From Spirochaetales bacterium (GTDB lineage: Bacteria; Spirochaetota; Spirochaetia; DAHUYW01), in the NCBI GenBank assembly GCA_027306915.1, contig DAHUYW010000037.1, positions 1 to 39,986 of the forward strand: a stretch of 39,986 bases of DNA. The letters are read 5' to 3'. The notes under the pieces were generated by a model, which worked only from the letters and a program-made list of their open reading frames with translations, was not told where the DNA came from and did no database searches. Numbering within the stretch: the first letter of the stretch is position 1; each line of letters begins with the position of its first letter. The position numbers were made by a program, and so were the translations under genes. Positions 15,938 to 22,867 of this stretch are shown one piece after another.

Positions 15938-17158
15938 ATGAAGAAAGGCGTGCGATGGCTTCTCACCGGAATCGGTCTTTGCCTGATTCTGGCCGGGTGC
16001 AACGACCGGCGAACGATCGATCTTCCGATGAAGTCCCTCTTCACGCTTTCCATCGGCAAGGCTGAAGACGAGCTCGACCTGCTCGAGCTTCCTGGGATCC
16101 CATCATCCTACAAGACCACGCTCTTCATGCGTGATGGCCTGTTCTACCTCGCAAATGGCGAAGCCAACAAGGTCATGGAGTTCTCCTCCTACGGAGATAT
16201 TCTTTCCCTGCTCTACAATCCCTCGGACAGTCCTCGACCGGTGCTCCTGACCGCCGCCGTAGGTACCGGAAGCCTCTCCACACGCGAAGCCCATCCCTAT
16301 CCCTTTCGCAGGGTGGGGGCGGTAGCGGTCACTCAGAACAAGACGGTGCTCGTCGAGGACCGGGTACCCGAGGAGCGCCAGGAGTACGACAAGAGGCTCC
16401 GGGCGGTTCTCGACGGGGTGGTGCTGCGCTTCAGCGAGGACGGGACGCTGCTCGATTACCTCGGCCAGGAGGGCGTGGGCGGCACTCCCTTTCCCTATAT
16501 CGTGCGCCTGCAGACCAATTCGCGCGGGGACATCATCGTCATTACCCGGGTTCCAAAGGAATGGATCGTCTTTTGGTACTCATCCTCGGGTGAGCTTCTC
16601 TACAAGGCGGAGTTTGCCGTCGACGACCTCCCTCTCCCCGACAAGAGCAACGAGTATCAGGGCTCGCTCGAGAGTGTCTTCGCCGACCCCGACAAACGCC
16701 TGCTGTATCTGAAGATCGATTACTACAAGCCTGATGCAACCGGGGGCGGCGTTCGAGGCAATGTCGACTTTGCAAAATCGAGCGTGTACTGGTACAACGT
16801 TGAAAGGAAAGAGTATGAGGGTCACATCGATCTTCCGAAACACATCCTCGAGATGAGCACGGGCGGATTCCTCGATACCCAGCGGGTCGAGGTCCTCTAT
16901 CAGCTTGTCGGGGTCGCTTCGGGCGGCTACATGTTTCTGTTGAGCCCGCTGCAGAACGACTACTACGAGCTTCTCATCGTTGGAAAGAACGGGATGGTCG
17001 TCCGGCGGTCGCGAATCACGCTCGACGACAGGGCGATAGTCTTGCGCAGATTCTTTCTCACTTCGAACGGAATCCTCTGCGCGCTCCTCGTCCACGACTA
17101 CAGCGCACAGGTTGTGTGGTGGCGAAGCGACCAACTCCTTGGCGGAGAGCTGCGATGA
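15938..17158 (+). CDS. Lipoprotein with beta-propeller-like repeats, function unknown
   Basis: A 406-residue exported lipoprotein. The signal peptide is MKKGVRWLLTGIGLCLILAGC; the lipobox LAGC sets Cys21 as the lipidated residue. The mature part shows repeated beta-strand units of propeller type: FYLANGEANKVMEFSSYGDIL, then GVVLRFSEDGTLLDYLG, IIVITRVPKEWIVFWYSSSG and YELLIVGKNGMVVRRS. Spirochaetes carry a conserved lipoprotein family of this layout, and I think this belongs there, but its role is unknown. ATG 15938 is chosen; TTG 15935 directly before it is less likely. The last four bases overlap the nnr start (ATGA), so the two proteins are translationally coupled, although no functional link is obvious. 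Confidence 0.8.
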   Translation: MKKGVRWLLTGIGLCLILAGCNDRRTIDLPMKSLFTLSIGKAEDELDLLELPGIPSSYKTTLFMRDGLFYLANGEANKVMEFSSYGDILSLLYNPSDSPRPVLLTAAVGTGSLSTREAHPYPFRRVGAVAVTQNKTVLVEDRVPEERQEYDKRLRAVLDGVVLRFSEDGTLLDYLGQEGVGGTPFPYIVRLQTNSRGDIIVITRVPKEWIVFWYSSSGELLYKAEFAVDDLPLPDKSNEYQGSLESVFADPDKRLLYLKIDYYKPDATGGGVRGNVDFAKSSVYWYNVERKEYEGHIDLPKHILEMSTGGFLDTQRVEVLYQLVGVASGGYMFLLSPLQNDYYELLIVGKNGMVVRRSRITLDDRAIVLRRFFLTSNGILCALLVHDYSAQVVWWRSDQLLGGELR

Positions 17159-18660
17159 AAGTGGTCGACTCGCGCACGATGACTTCGATAGACCGGCGCG
17201 CCCAGGAGGAGTTCGGCTTTCCCGGGATCGTGCTGCTGGAGAATGCCGGCCTCAAGAGCTACCTGATTCTCAAGGAAAGGCTGTGGGAGGGGCGGTCTCC
17301 CGCCGGCCTCGCGGTGTTCGCGGTCGGCAAGGGGAACAATGGCGGAGACGCCCTCGTAATCGCCAGGCAGTGCTTCCTTGAAGGGAAGCGCGATCTGGCG
17401 GTCGTCTGCGCCGCAAGTCCGGACCCGGTGCAGGCGCGAATGTGCGAGAGGCTCGGGATTCCCATCTGCAGGTGGGAGGAGAGCGCCGCGCGGACGGCGA
17501 TAGGGGGAGCGACGACGCTCTTCGACGGTATTACAGGGACCGGGATTGAGGGCCCGCTGCGGGAGCCCTCTGCCGGTCTCGTCGAAGCGATCAATGAGAG
17601 CCGGGCCCTTAAGGTGGCGATTGACGTCCCAAGCGGCGTCGGGGACTCCTACCGTCCCGGATTTCCCGCGGTGAGGGCCGATATCACCCTTACGATGGGG
17701 CTGCCGAAGCTTTGCCTCTATCTCCCGCACGCCCGCCCCCTGTGCGGAGAGATCTGGGTCGTGCCGCTCGGCTTTCCTCCCCAACTCGTGGAGGCACCCG
17801 AGCTGCCGGGAGAGATGCTCGATTGGAATGTCGCACGGCGTGAGCTGCCCGATTTGCCGTCTGATGCCTACAAGAGCCGGCGGGGATCGCTCGGAGTGTT
17901 TGCCGGTGCTGCCGGCACTACGGGGGCTGCGGTGCTTGCAGCGGGAGCGGCCGCCCGCAGCCGGGCGGGGCTCGTCTCGCTTTTTGCAGAGCCCGCCATC
18001 TACCCGGTGGTCGCCTCTCGCCTCACCTCCGTGATGGCGAAACCGTGGGATCCAAACGGCTCACCGCTCGGCGCCATCGATCCCGGAAGCTACAGTGCCC
18101 TTCTTGTCGGTCCCGGCTGGGGCCAATCCGACGACCGGCTGCCCTGGCTTGAGGCGCTTCTCGCATGCGGTCTTCCGGGAGTCCTCGACGCCGACGGATT
18201 GAACCTGCTTGCCGCCCATCCGGAGCTCGTCCAGGGAGGGCTCGGAGGTCGATGGGTTCTCACCCCCCATCCGGGAGAGTTCGCGCGCCTCTCGGGCGTC
18301 GAGCGCAGGACGCTCATGGACGATCCTCTTCCTCACGTGCTCGCGCTGTCCGGAAGGCTCGATGCCGTCGTGGTCTTCAAATCACACGTGAGCTTCATTG
18401 CGCAGCCCGACGGACGCCACTGGGTCCTCGACGGCATGAACAGCGCTCTGGGTACCGGCGGCTCGGGCGATCTGCTTGCGGGGATCATCGCGGGCTTCCT
18501 CGCGACCGGAGCAACGGCTGCCGCTGCCGCGCGGGCGGGGGTTTTTGTCCATCACCGCGTCGGGCGGAAAGCCTACGAGGAGCTTGGCTGGTTTGCCGCC
18601 GAGGAGCTCCTTCCCTTCATCGCTCGTGAAGCGCGTCTCGACGAGCTCTCCCCTTCGTAA
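17155..18660 (+). CDS. nnr: Bifunctional NAD(P)H-hydrate epimerase / ADP-dependent dehydratase
   Basis: A 501-residue fusion enzyme that repairs damaged, hydrated NAD(P)H. The N-terminal YjeF_N domain (about 1-215) interconverts R and S hydrates and shows GKGNNGGDALVIARQ at about 58-72. The C-terminal ribokinase-like domain (about 225-501) dehydrates the S form with ADP and has LTPHPGEFARLSG and the catalytic GTGGSGDLLAG starting near residue 433. Both active sites look intact and the length is normal for the fused form. ATG 17155 is preferred: GGAGAG (17144-17149) lies 5 nt upstream and it overlaps the lipoprotein stop by four bases. A GTG at 17116 would add 13 basic residues not typical of the family. 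Confidence 0.95.
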   Translation: MKVVDSRTMTSIDRRAQEEFGFPGIVLLENAGLKSYLILKERLWEGRSPAGLAVFAVGKGNNGGDALVIARQCFLEGKRDLAVVCAASPDPVQARMCERLGIPICRWEESAARTAIGGATTLFDGITGTGIEGPLREPSAGLVEAINESRALKVAIDVPSGVGDSYRPGFPAVRADITLTMGLPKLCLYLPHARPLCGEIWVVPLGFPPQLVEAPELPGEMLDWNVARRELPDLPSDAYKSRRGSLGVFAGAAGTTGAAVLAAGAAARSRAGLVSLFAEPAIYPVVASRLTSVMAKPWDPNGSPLGAIDPGSYSALLVGPGWGQSDDRLPWLEALLACGLPGVLDADGLNLLAAHPELVQGGLGGRWVLTPHPGEFARLSGVERRTLMDDPLPHVLALSGRLDAVVVFKSHVSFIAQPDGRHWVLDGMNSALGTGGSGDLLAGIIAGFLATGATAAAAARAGVFVHHRVGRKAYEELGWFAAEELLPFIAREARLDELSPS

Positions 18661-18746
18661 CGGCGGGCAGCTGCGCGAGTCGGAGTGTCGGGAGTCGGCG
18701 GTCGCGACCGCGCGAATCGCGGCAGTCGCGGTAGCGCCTCGTTGAG
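18661..18746. repeat. GC-rich intergenic stretch with palindrome and short repeats
   Basis: It contains the 12-bp perfect palindrome CGGTCGCGACCG (18699-18710) and tandem-like short units (GTCGG repeated before it, TCGCGGCAG/TCGCGGTAG after it). No T run follows, so terminator function is not supported; it lies between nnr and the next promoter. Confidence 0.5.
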
Positions 18747-18775
18747 TTGACCGACGGGGAGCATTCAGTTATTCT
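18747..18775 (+). promoter_or_regulatory. Sigma-70 promoter of the small membrane protein gene
   Basis: TTGACC (18747-18752), a 17-bp spacer and TATTCT (18770-18775). The predicted start is near 18782, giving a leader of about 44 nt that contains AGGAG (18811-18815) before ATG 18826. Confidence 0.6.
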
Positions 18776-18825
18776 CGTGGCACAGCGGCATAGGCTGCTC
18801 AAAGTGATGCAGGAGCCCCCCTCGT

Positions 18826-19245
18826 ATGGTCCAATTCTCCCTTCTTTCCGTTGTCGCTAACCTTGTCGCCGGAAGCATGCTTGCCGTCGATCTCCTCGAA
18901 GCGAAGATAAGCGCCTTCAAGGGGATAGGGCAGTTTGTGCGCGAGCGACCGAAGATGGCTCTTGTCACGGGAATCGTGACCTTCATCGTCGGTTTCTTCA
19001 TGTTCATCACTCCAATGCGGGGCGACCTTCCCGTCGTGGGGGATCTCCTGCCTGCAGTTGCCGGAATCGTGATGGGTTACAGTCTCTGGCTTGATTGGTT
19101 CAAGAAAAAGCGAGCGGAAACCGTGTCTTGGCCCTTCATTGAGCTTTCTGACCGCGTGTTTGGACGATATCGCAACGCGATCGGGCTGACAGGGATCGCC
19201 ATCGCGCTCCTCCATTTCCTCGTGCCCGCGGTACTCTTTCTGTAG
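18826..19245 (+). CDS. Small integral membrane protein, function unknown
   Basis: A 139-residue protein with about four hydrophobic segments: residues 4-22 (LLSVVANLVAGSMLAVDLL), 44-62 (MALVTGIVTFIVGFFMFIT), 70-88 (VGDLLPAVAGIVMGYSLWL) and 119-138 (GLTGIAIALLHFLVPAVLFL). Short charged loops (KISAFKGIGQFVRERPK and DWFKKKRAETVS) fit cytoplasmic sides. No catalytic motif is apparent and I do not recognise a family. AGGAG (18811-18815) precedes the ATG by 10 nt and a good promoter lies upstream, so the gene appears to be its own unit. It is convergent with glgC, 29 bp apart; the gap holds a 5-bp GC hairpin (19257-19270) without a U tract. Confidence 0.78.
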   Translation: MVQFSLLSVVANLVAGSMLAVDLLEAKISAFKGIGQFVRERPKMALVTGIVTFIVGFFMFITPMRGDLPVVGDLLPAVAGIVMGYSLWLDWFKKKRAETVSWPFIELSDRVFGRYRNAIGLTGIAIALLHFLVPAVLFL

Positions 19246-19274
19246 GTTTTGTCTGCCGCGCGTCGGCGCGTCCG

Positions 19275-20555
19275 CTAGATGACCGTCCCGGCCGCTATGA
19301 TTGCGTTCTTCGGAATGCAGATGATCCCGTCGCGAATGTAGTAGTTGTCGTGGTCGCCGTCATCGCGAGGGCGATCGTCGACGCCGATTCGGCAGCCCTC
19401 GCCGATGCGGGCGTTCATGTCGATTATCGCACGTCGAGCAAAGGTTCCACTGCCAATCCCCACATCGGGAATGCCCATCTCCCTGTTTTTCGCCTTCTGT
19501 TCTATGGTCTCGTAGTAGTTTGCGCCCATGCAGATGACCCCTTCGAGATTGGCGCCGGACTCGATCAGGGTTCGAATACCGATGATCGAGTGGGATATCG
19601 TCGCGTTGGTGATGATGCTTCCTTCGGCCGCAAGCGACTGAGAGATAGTGCAGTAGTTGATTTTCGTGGCGGGAAGGTGGCGCCGATGGGTGTAGATCGG
19701 CATGTTCTCGTCGTAGAAGTTGAACGCGGGATTGACCGATGCGAGGTCGAGGTTAGCTTCGTAGAAGGATTTTATCGTCCCTATATCGACCCAGAACCCA
19801 CCGAAGATGTAGGCGTTTACCCGGTACTGTTGGATAGCCTTCGGAATGATCTCCTTGCCGAAATCGGTGAAGTCATTGTCAAGCGTCTTTTCGAGCACGC
19901 CGGCATTGAAGACGTACATACCCATCGAGGCCAAGTATTCCTTGCCTTCGGCGGCAAAGGAGCTGTCGGGAAGCATCGAGGTCTGGACCTTTAAGTCGCT
20001 CAGGTCCTTGGATGGCGCCGGCTTTTCGACGAACTCGACGATTGTCCCTTTCGAGTCGACCTTGAGAATACCGAGCCCGGTGCACTGCTCGCGGGTCACG
20101 GGGTTGCAGGCGATGGTGATGTCGGCGCCGCTGTCGATGTGGCTGCGAACCATCTCCCGCAGGGGCATTCGATAGAGCTGATCCCCCGAAAGGATCAGGT
20201 AGTGACTCGGGTTCTGGGTGTGGAAATGCATGAAGTTCTTTCGAACGGCGTCGGCGGTTCCCTGGTACCAGCTCGAGGTTTCGAAGGTTTGCTCCGCGGC
20301 GAGGATCTCGACGAAACCCTGGCTGAAGACGTCGAAGATGTAGGTGTTGGCAAGATGGTTGTGGAGCGAAACCGAGTTGAACTGCGTGAGAATATAGATC
20401 TGCTTGAAATCGGCGTTGATGCAGTTGGAGATCGGAATATCAACCAATCGATACTTCCCGCCGAAGGGAACGGCGGGCTTGGCGCGTTCTTTTGTCAGCG
20501 GATAAAGCCGAGTTCCCTTGCCACCTCCGAGAACAATCGAAAGAACTTTCCCCAA
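19275..20555 (-). CDS. glgC: Glucose-1-phosphate adenylyltransferase GlgC
   Basis: A 426-residue ADP-glucose pyrophosphorylase that makes the donor for glycogen synthesis from glucose-1-phosphate and ATP. The nucleotidyltransferase domain starts with LGGGKGTRLYPLTKERAKPA, followed by SGDQLYRM (metal-binding Asp region), EFVEKP and FGGFWVDIGTI. The C-terminal left-handed beta-helix (hexapeptide-like) runs from about residue 300 (ISHSIIGIRTLIESGANLEG) and ends IIAAGTVI. The start is TTG 20553-20555: GGAG lies 6 nt upstream, the N-terminus aligns with the family and no ATG is available. A strong promoter lies just upstream. The GlgA partner is about 6 kb away on the same strand but in another transcript. 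Confidence 0.96.
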   Translation of the reverse strand: MGKVLSIVLGGGKGTRLYPLTKERAKPAVPFGGKYRLVDIPISNCINADFKQIYILTQFNSVSLHNHLANTYIFDVFSQGFVEILAAEQTFETSSWYQGTADAVRKNFMHFHTQNPSHYLILSGDQLYRMPLREMVRSHIDSGADITIACNPVTREQCTGLGILKVDSKGTIVEFVEKPAPSKDLSDLKVQTSMLPDSSFAAEGKEYLASMGMYVFNAGVLEKTLDNDFTDFGKEIIPKAIQQYRVNAYIFGGFWVDIGTIKSFYEANLDLASVNPAFNFYDENMPIYTHRRHLPATKINYCTISQSLAAEGSIITNATISHSIIGIRTLIESGANLEGVICMGANYYETIEQKAKNREMGIPDVGIGSGTFARRAIIDMNARIGEGCRIGVDDRPRDDGDHDNYYIRDGIICIPKNAIIAAGTVI

Positions 20556-20573
20556 TTTGGTCTCCGATCGTTA

Positions 20574-20602
20574 ATACTAAGACAGGTCAGTAGATTGGTC
20601 AA
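20574..20602 (-). promoter_or_regulatory. Sigma-70 promoter of glgC
   Basis: On the minus strand TTGACC (20597-20602), a 17-bp spacer and TAGTAT (20574-20579). Transcription should start near 20567, about 12 nt before the TTG start codon; GGAG within that leader is the ribosome site. Confidence 0.72.
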
Positions 20603-20828
20603 GGAAGAAATGGCGCGATCGCGCGGCCAACTGTTCCAAGACCACAACCCGCCGCGAGTTATGCTCTCCAACGGGGCCCTCCCCCCGCCGAGAGCGACCG
20701 GATAGGGACGATCCGGTATTCCGCGATCAATCCCGCCTGCGTCTCCCTTGTGCAACCGCTACGTGGATCGGCTCGGGACCGGCTGCCGAGTGACGTGCAG
20801 TTCTACCGATGATGCTGGGCATAACAGC
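20603..20828. other. Divergent intergenic stretch without a gene
   Basis: About 230 bp between the glgC promoter and the oxidoreductase promoter. Besides an inverted repeat CCGGAT/ATCCGG (20699-20717, 7-base spacer) I see no gene or RNA signature. The frame upstream of ATG 20934 is open here but looks non-coding in composition. Confidence 0.5.
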
Positions 20829-20857
20829 TTGAGTGGTCTCCAAAGGCAGGGTACACT
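20829..20857 (+). promoter_or_regulatory. Candidate promoter of the oxidoreductase gene
   Basis: TTGAGT (20829-20834), a 17-bp spacer and TACACT (20852-20857). Predicted start near 20864, leader about 70 nt. Confidence 0.45.
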
Positions 20858-20933
20858 ACGAAACAGTGCCGCCCGTTCGTTAGCGCATCGATGGGGAAGT
20901 GCACGGAGCAATCCTCGTGAGGAAAGACCAGAG

Positions 20934-21914
20934 ATGAGCGAAAAGAAGCTCGGAATAGGTTTCATAGGCGCAGGGGAGGTATCGATACTCCATGGTCGTG
21001 CGCTGCGTGAGATTCCCAACGCACGCCTCGTGGGCCTCTGGAACCGCACGACCGAAACAGCGCGACGACGCGCCGAGGAAGAGAAGTGCCGGCAGTATGA
21101 GTCGCCTGAAAGCCTTGTTCACGACAGAGAGGTCGAAGCGGTTTTCGTGCTCACAAACCTCGAAACGCATCTACAGTTTGCGAGAATGGCGATGGAGGCC
21201 GGCAAGCACGTGCTCCTCGAGAAACCAATCTGTGCCTCCGTCTCCGAAGTCGAGGAGTTGATGAGGGTTGCAGAGCGAACCGGGCGCATGTGCGTCCCCG
21301 GACACAACATGATTCACGAAGAAGGACTTCGCCGGGCTCACCGGCTCATTGCGGACGGAGAGATTGGCGATGTGGTGACGTGCTATGTCATGTACAATAT
21401 CTATCATTCCGACGAGCGCGCATCGACTCTGCCCGGAGTCGTTCGGCATCTGCTCACTCATCCACTGTATACCATGATGTATCTGGTAGGTCGACCGACG
21501 CGCGTGGTTGCTTTCAAGAAAAACTGCCACCATCCACGCCAGCCTCAAAAAGAAGACCTGGCCATGGTGCTCTTGGAGCTTGAGAATGGGGGGATCGCGC
21601 ACCTCAGTGTAAGCTTTGCTGCGGACGACCTGAGTCCGGCGCCCTGGACCTACACTGCAAAGGTTATCGGGACGGCAGGCACTACGCACTACACCTACCA
21701 GGACTGGGTGGAAGTGAAGAAGGGAATCTCCCATGCTCATACGTATACGGCGTATCAGGACACCATAACGAACGAAGATAAGGCATTCGTGGATCTGTGT
21801 CTTACGCATCAGGGAAAACCGCTCTCCGATCTCGAAGACGCCCTTTGGGCACAGAAGACGACCGAGGCAGTAGAAGAATCAATCGAACGTGGGGTCGCCG
21901 TGCCGGTGCATTGA
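20934..21914 (+). CDS. Gfo/Idh/MocA-family sugar oxidoreductase
   Basis: A 326-residue NAD(P)-dependent oxidoreductase. The Rossmann domain opens with GIGFIGAGEVSILHGRAL (GxGxxx motif) and VGLWNRT. The family signature EKP follows in HVLLEKPICASVSEVEEL. The C-terminal alpha/beta domain (about 125-326) includes GEIGDVVTCYVMY and GTAGTTHYTYQDW. Such enzymes oxidise sugars, inositols or related ring compounds; substrate unknown. ATG 20934 with GAGGA (20919-20923) upstream is preferred over GTG- or TTG-led extensions of the open frame. Flanks of several hundred bases without genes, and a visibly lower GC content than its neighbours, hint at acquisition or a region under turnover. Confidence 0.85.
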   Translation: MSEKKLGIGFIGAGEVSILHGRALREIPNARLVGLWNRTTETARRRAEEEKCRQYESPESLVHDREVEAVFVLTNLETHLQFARMAMEAGKHVLLEKPICASVSEVEELMRVAERTGRMCVPGHNMIHEEGLRRAHRLIADGEIGDVVTCYVMYNIYHSDERASTLPGVVRHLLTHPLYTMMYLVGRPTRVVAFKKNCHHPRQPQKEDLAMVLLELENGGIAHLSVSFAADDLSPAPWTYTAKVIGTAGTTHYTYQDWVEVKKGISHAHTYTAYQDTITNEDKAFVDLCLTHQGKPLSDLEDALWAQKTTEAVEESIERGVAVPVH

Positions 21915-22829
21915 GCTCTCGATCACGGCGATCGATGCCCCCTGCCTCTTCCTAAGGGCGGACCTGACTTCCACGGGAAAGGGATGCCCCGCAGCTGCTG
22001 GTCGCCAGGTTTCCCGTCCCCGCCATCGGCGGGAACCTCCGCAGTCGTCTTCATGGCATATTCTTCTCAGAAGGGAATCATGGTCTTCCGCAGGTGACAC
22101 GGGCGGGTACCGAGCGGCAAGGCTGTTGCCTATCATGCTGTCCTTGGCGAGCGCGACATCCCCGACTACAGGGGTATTGAGGGAAGCAGAGAGGCCGAGG
22201 TTCTCGAAAGGGCGTAGCTCGCGGAGGGACCGCCGCCTTCGATCTGGATGAGGAAATCTTGGGTGGCGGCTAGCATGCTCCGCCGGCTCGATCGCCAGGG
22301 CTCCTGCCGAGGAGAACGGTCCCATCGGGCAGGGAGGTAACCTTCAGGCCGAAGTCATCGGCATCTTGCCCCTTCGCACGCACCATCAGCGGCTGACCCG
22401 AGGCTGCACCCACTTGGCAGCTTGTCTTCTCCCACGGCTCAAGGCTGCCGGTAACGCGGATGCGGGTGGCTCCGGGAGCGAACCTGAGGCGAATCGTGCG
22501 TTGGGGGACGGAGGAGGAAGTCCCCTGATCCGGCCGGACGTAGCCGAGACCGGCCACCACGCTCCAATGTTTCGGGGTTCGCTCAGCTCTCCTGGGCCGA
22601 GCCGGCGCTCGGACCGGGGCTCTTCTTGCGCTTGGCGATCTCCTCAAAGAGGGCAGCCCCTACCGGAGCGTAATAAGCTCAGTCATTGACAGGCAAATCG
22701 AAGAGCGGCAGATGCGACTGCTTAGATCTTTTGAAGGTGTAGGGGATGCGCAAGCCTACTACCTTACGCGGCAGGGGCTCGTCATCTTCTCCCAGGTCAA
22801 GGTCTCTCGACACGGGCCTCGCGACGGCG
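21915..22829. other. About 0.9 kb without a convincing gene; possible decayed minus-strand CDS
   Basis: The longest plausible remnant is on the minus strand at 22270-22647 (125 codons). It includes a protein-like stretch (RTIRLRFAPGATRIRVTGSL) and, after an in-frame TAG at 22270-22272, continues in the same frame as DFLIQIEGGGPSASYALS before further stops. No start with a ribosome site and no recognisable family. Other frames are rich in Arg/Pro/Ser and look like random GC-rich reading. I see no RNA gene or mobile-element end here. Confidence 0.35.
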
Positions 22830-22858
22830 TGGATACGAGGCGCGCAACATGCTACTAT
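22830..22858 (+). promoter_or_regulatory. Candidate mrfA promoter, nearly leaderless
   Basis: TGGATA (22830-22835, four of six), a 17-bp spacer and TACTAT (22853-22858). Only 9 nt separate the -10 from ATG 22868, and no Shine-Dalgarno sequence is present. Confidence 0.38.
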
Positions 22859-22867
22859 TGCGCTCGT

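Noticed and set aside
19257..19270. GC hairpin between the small membrane protein gene and glgC as a terminator
   Set aside because: Stem of only 5 bp and no T run on either strand.
22270..22647. 125-codon minus-strand frame as an intact gene, possibly a glycogen-binding (CBM48-like) module
   Set aside because: Similarity is limited to a vague GxxxRxRVTGS pattern; no start signal, and stops interrupt the continuation. Kept only as a possible remnant.
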